A model generated the notes under the pieces. That model was not told the origin of the DNA. It was given only the letters and a program-made list of their open reading frames with translations, and did no database searches. From Phenylobacterium parvum (GTDB lineage Bacteria; Pseudomonadota; Alphaproteobacteria; Caulobacterales; Caulobacteraceae): DNA of 64,000 bases. How positions within the stretch are numbered: position 1 is the stretch's first letter; the number at the start of each line of letters is the position of its first letter. The stretch spans positions 992,001 to 1,056,000 of the forward strand of contig NZ_CP029479.1 of the NCBI RefSeq assembly GCF_003150835.1, written 5' to 3'. Positions 63,912-64,000 of this stretch are shown here, piece after piece. A program made the position numbers and the translations under genes.

Positions 63912-64000
63912 ATGACAAACCGGATGGGGATGGCGCTGGCCGCCGGGCTTTCAGCCCTGGCCCTTGCGGCGCCCGTCGCGGCCGACAGTGTTGGCCGTCC
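63912..64000 (+). CDS. Exported protein, partial (N-terminus only)
   Basis: Only 29 codons are in the window: MTNRMGMALAAGLSALALAA, then PVAADSVGRP. This is a clean Sec signal peptide with a probable cut after VAA. AAGGAAGGG lies before the ATG. It diverges from the GT2 gene across 78 bp. The mature protein is beyond the window edge, so nothing more can be said. Confidence 0.7.
   Translation, partial: MTNRMGMALAAGLSALALAAPVAADSVGR

Overview
The window is dense, very GC-rich bacterial chromosome. It contains TonB-dependent receptors, gatCAB, several acyl-CoA genes and alphaproteobacterial-style promoters (TTGCGC / GCTA- or TCTATA-type). The best guess is an alphaproteobacterium of the Caulobacteraceae type (Caulobacter/Phenylobacterium-like). 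This is inferred from gene content and composition only; no rRNA is present to settle it. About 58 protein genes, two tRNAs (Ser-GCT, Asn-GTT), two gene remnants and several regulatory sites or repeats can be supported.

1-11 kb: a Rieske oxygenase (cut by the window edge) coupled to an MFS transporter, a SPOUT RNA methyltransferase, an MgtC/DUF4010 membrane protein with a probable frameshift in a G7 run, the tRNA amidotransferase genes gatC-gatA and gatB split by a small exported protein on the other strand, a dienoyl-CoA isomerase-like crotonase and an exported S9 peptidase.

11-18.5 kb: an accessory, partly decayed zone. A 1.5-kb segment lies between 39-bp direct repeats that begin inside the 3' end of tRNA-Ser; it carries higBA and an unknown gene but no integrase. 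Beyond it lie a LysR remnant facing an SDR gene, an intact LysR facing an aldo/keto reductase, and an aldo/keto reductase remnant. The two LysR-type intergenic regions share a 15/16-nt motif.

18.5-31 kb: a large TonB receptor, a dicarboxylate/amino-acid symporter with gamma-glutamyltransferase, and an H-NOX protein with its HNOBA-type hybrid histidine kinase. These are followed by an alpha/beta hydrolase, an aldo/keto reductase, a DUF1801 protein and an FAD oxidoreductase.

31-44.7 kb: a DEAD-box helicase with a DbpA-like domain and a basic repetitive tail, a 2TM protein, the pabB/pabC pair for p-aminobenzoate, a lipoprotein hydrolase, a siderophore receptor behind two Fur-box-like sites, an amidase, a lipoprotein with a LprI-like end, and an MBL-GST-TetR operon.

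44.7-54 kb: a haloalkane dehalogenase gene diverges from the MBL-GST-TetR operon across a perfect 8-7-8 palindrome, and is followed by DUF1330, crotonase and SDR genes. Then come macA-macB(ATPase)-macB(permease) with a solute-binding lipoprotein, a pseudouridine synthase and a methyltransferase.

54-64 kb: tRNA-Asn, an unrecognised 346-aa protein, an Mpl-type muropeptide ligase and a 106-bp palindromic repeat. These are followed by a module of acyl-CoA dehydrogenase, APH-type kinase, small DUF6285-like protein and crotonase, which resembles the 4-hydroxyacyl-CoA phosphorylation route (LvaABC / ACAD10-11). Two membrane glycosyltransferases and the start of an exported protein close the window.
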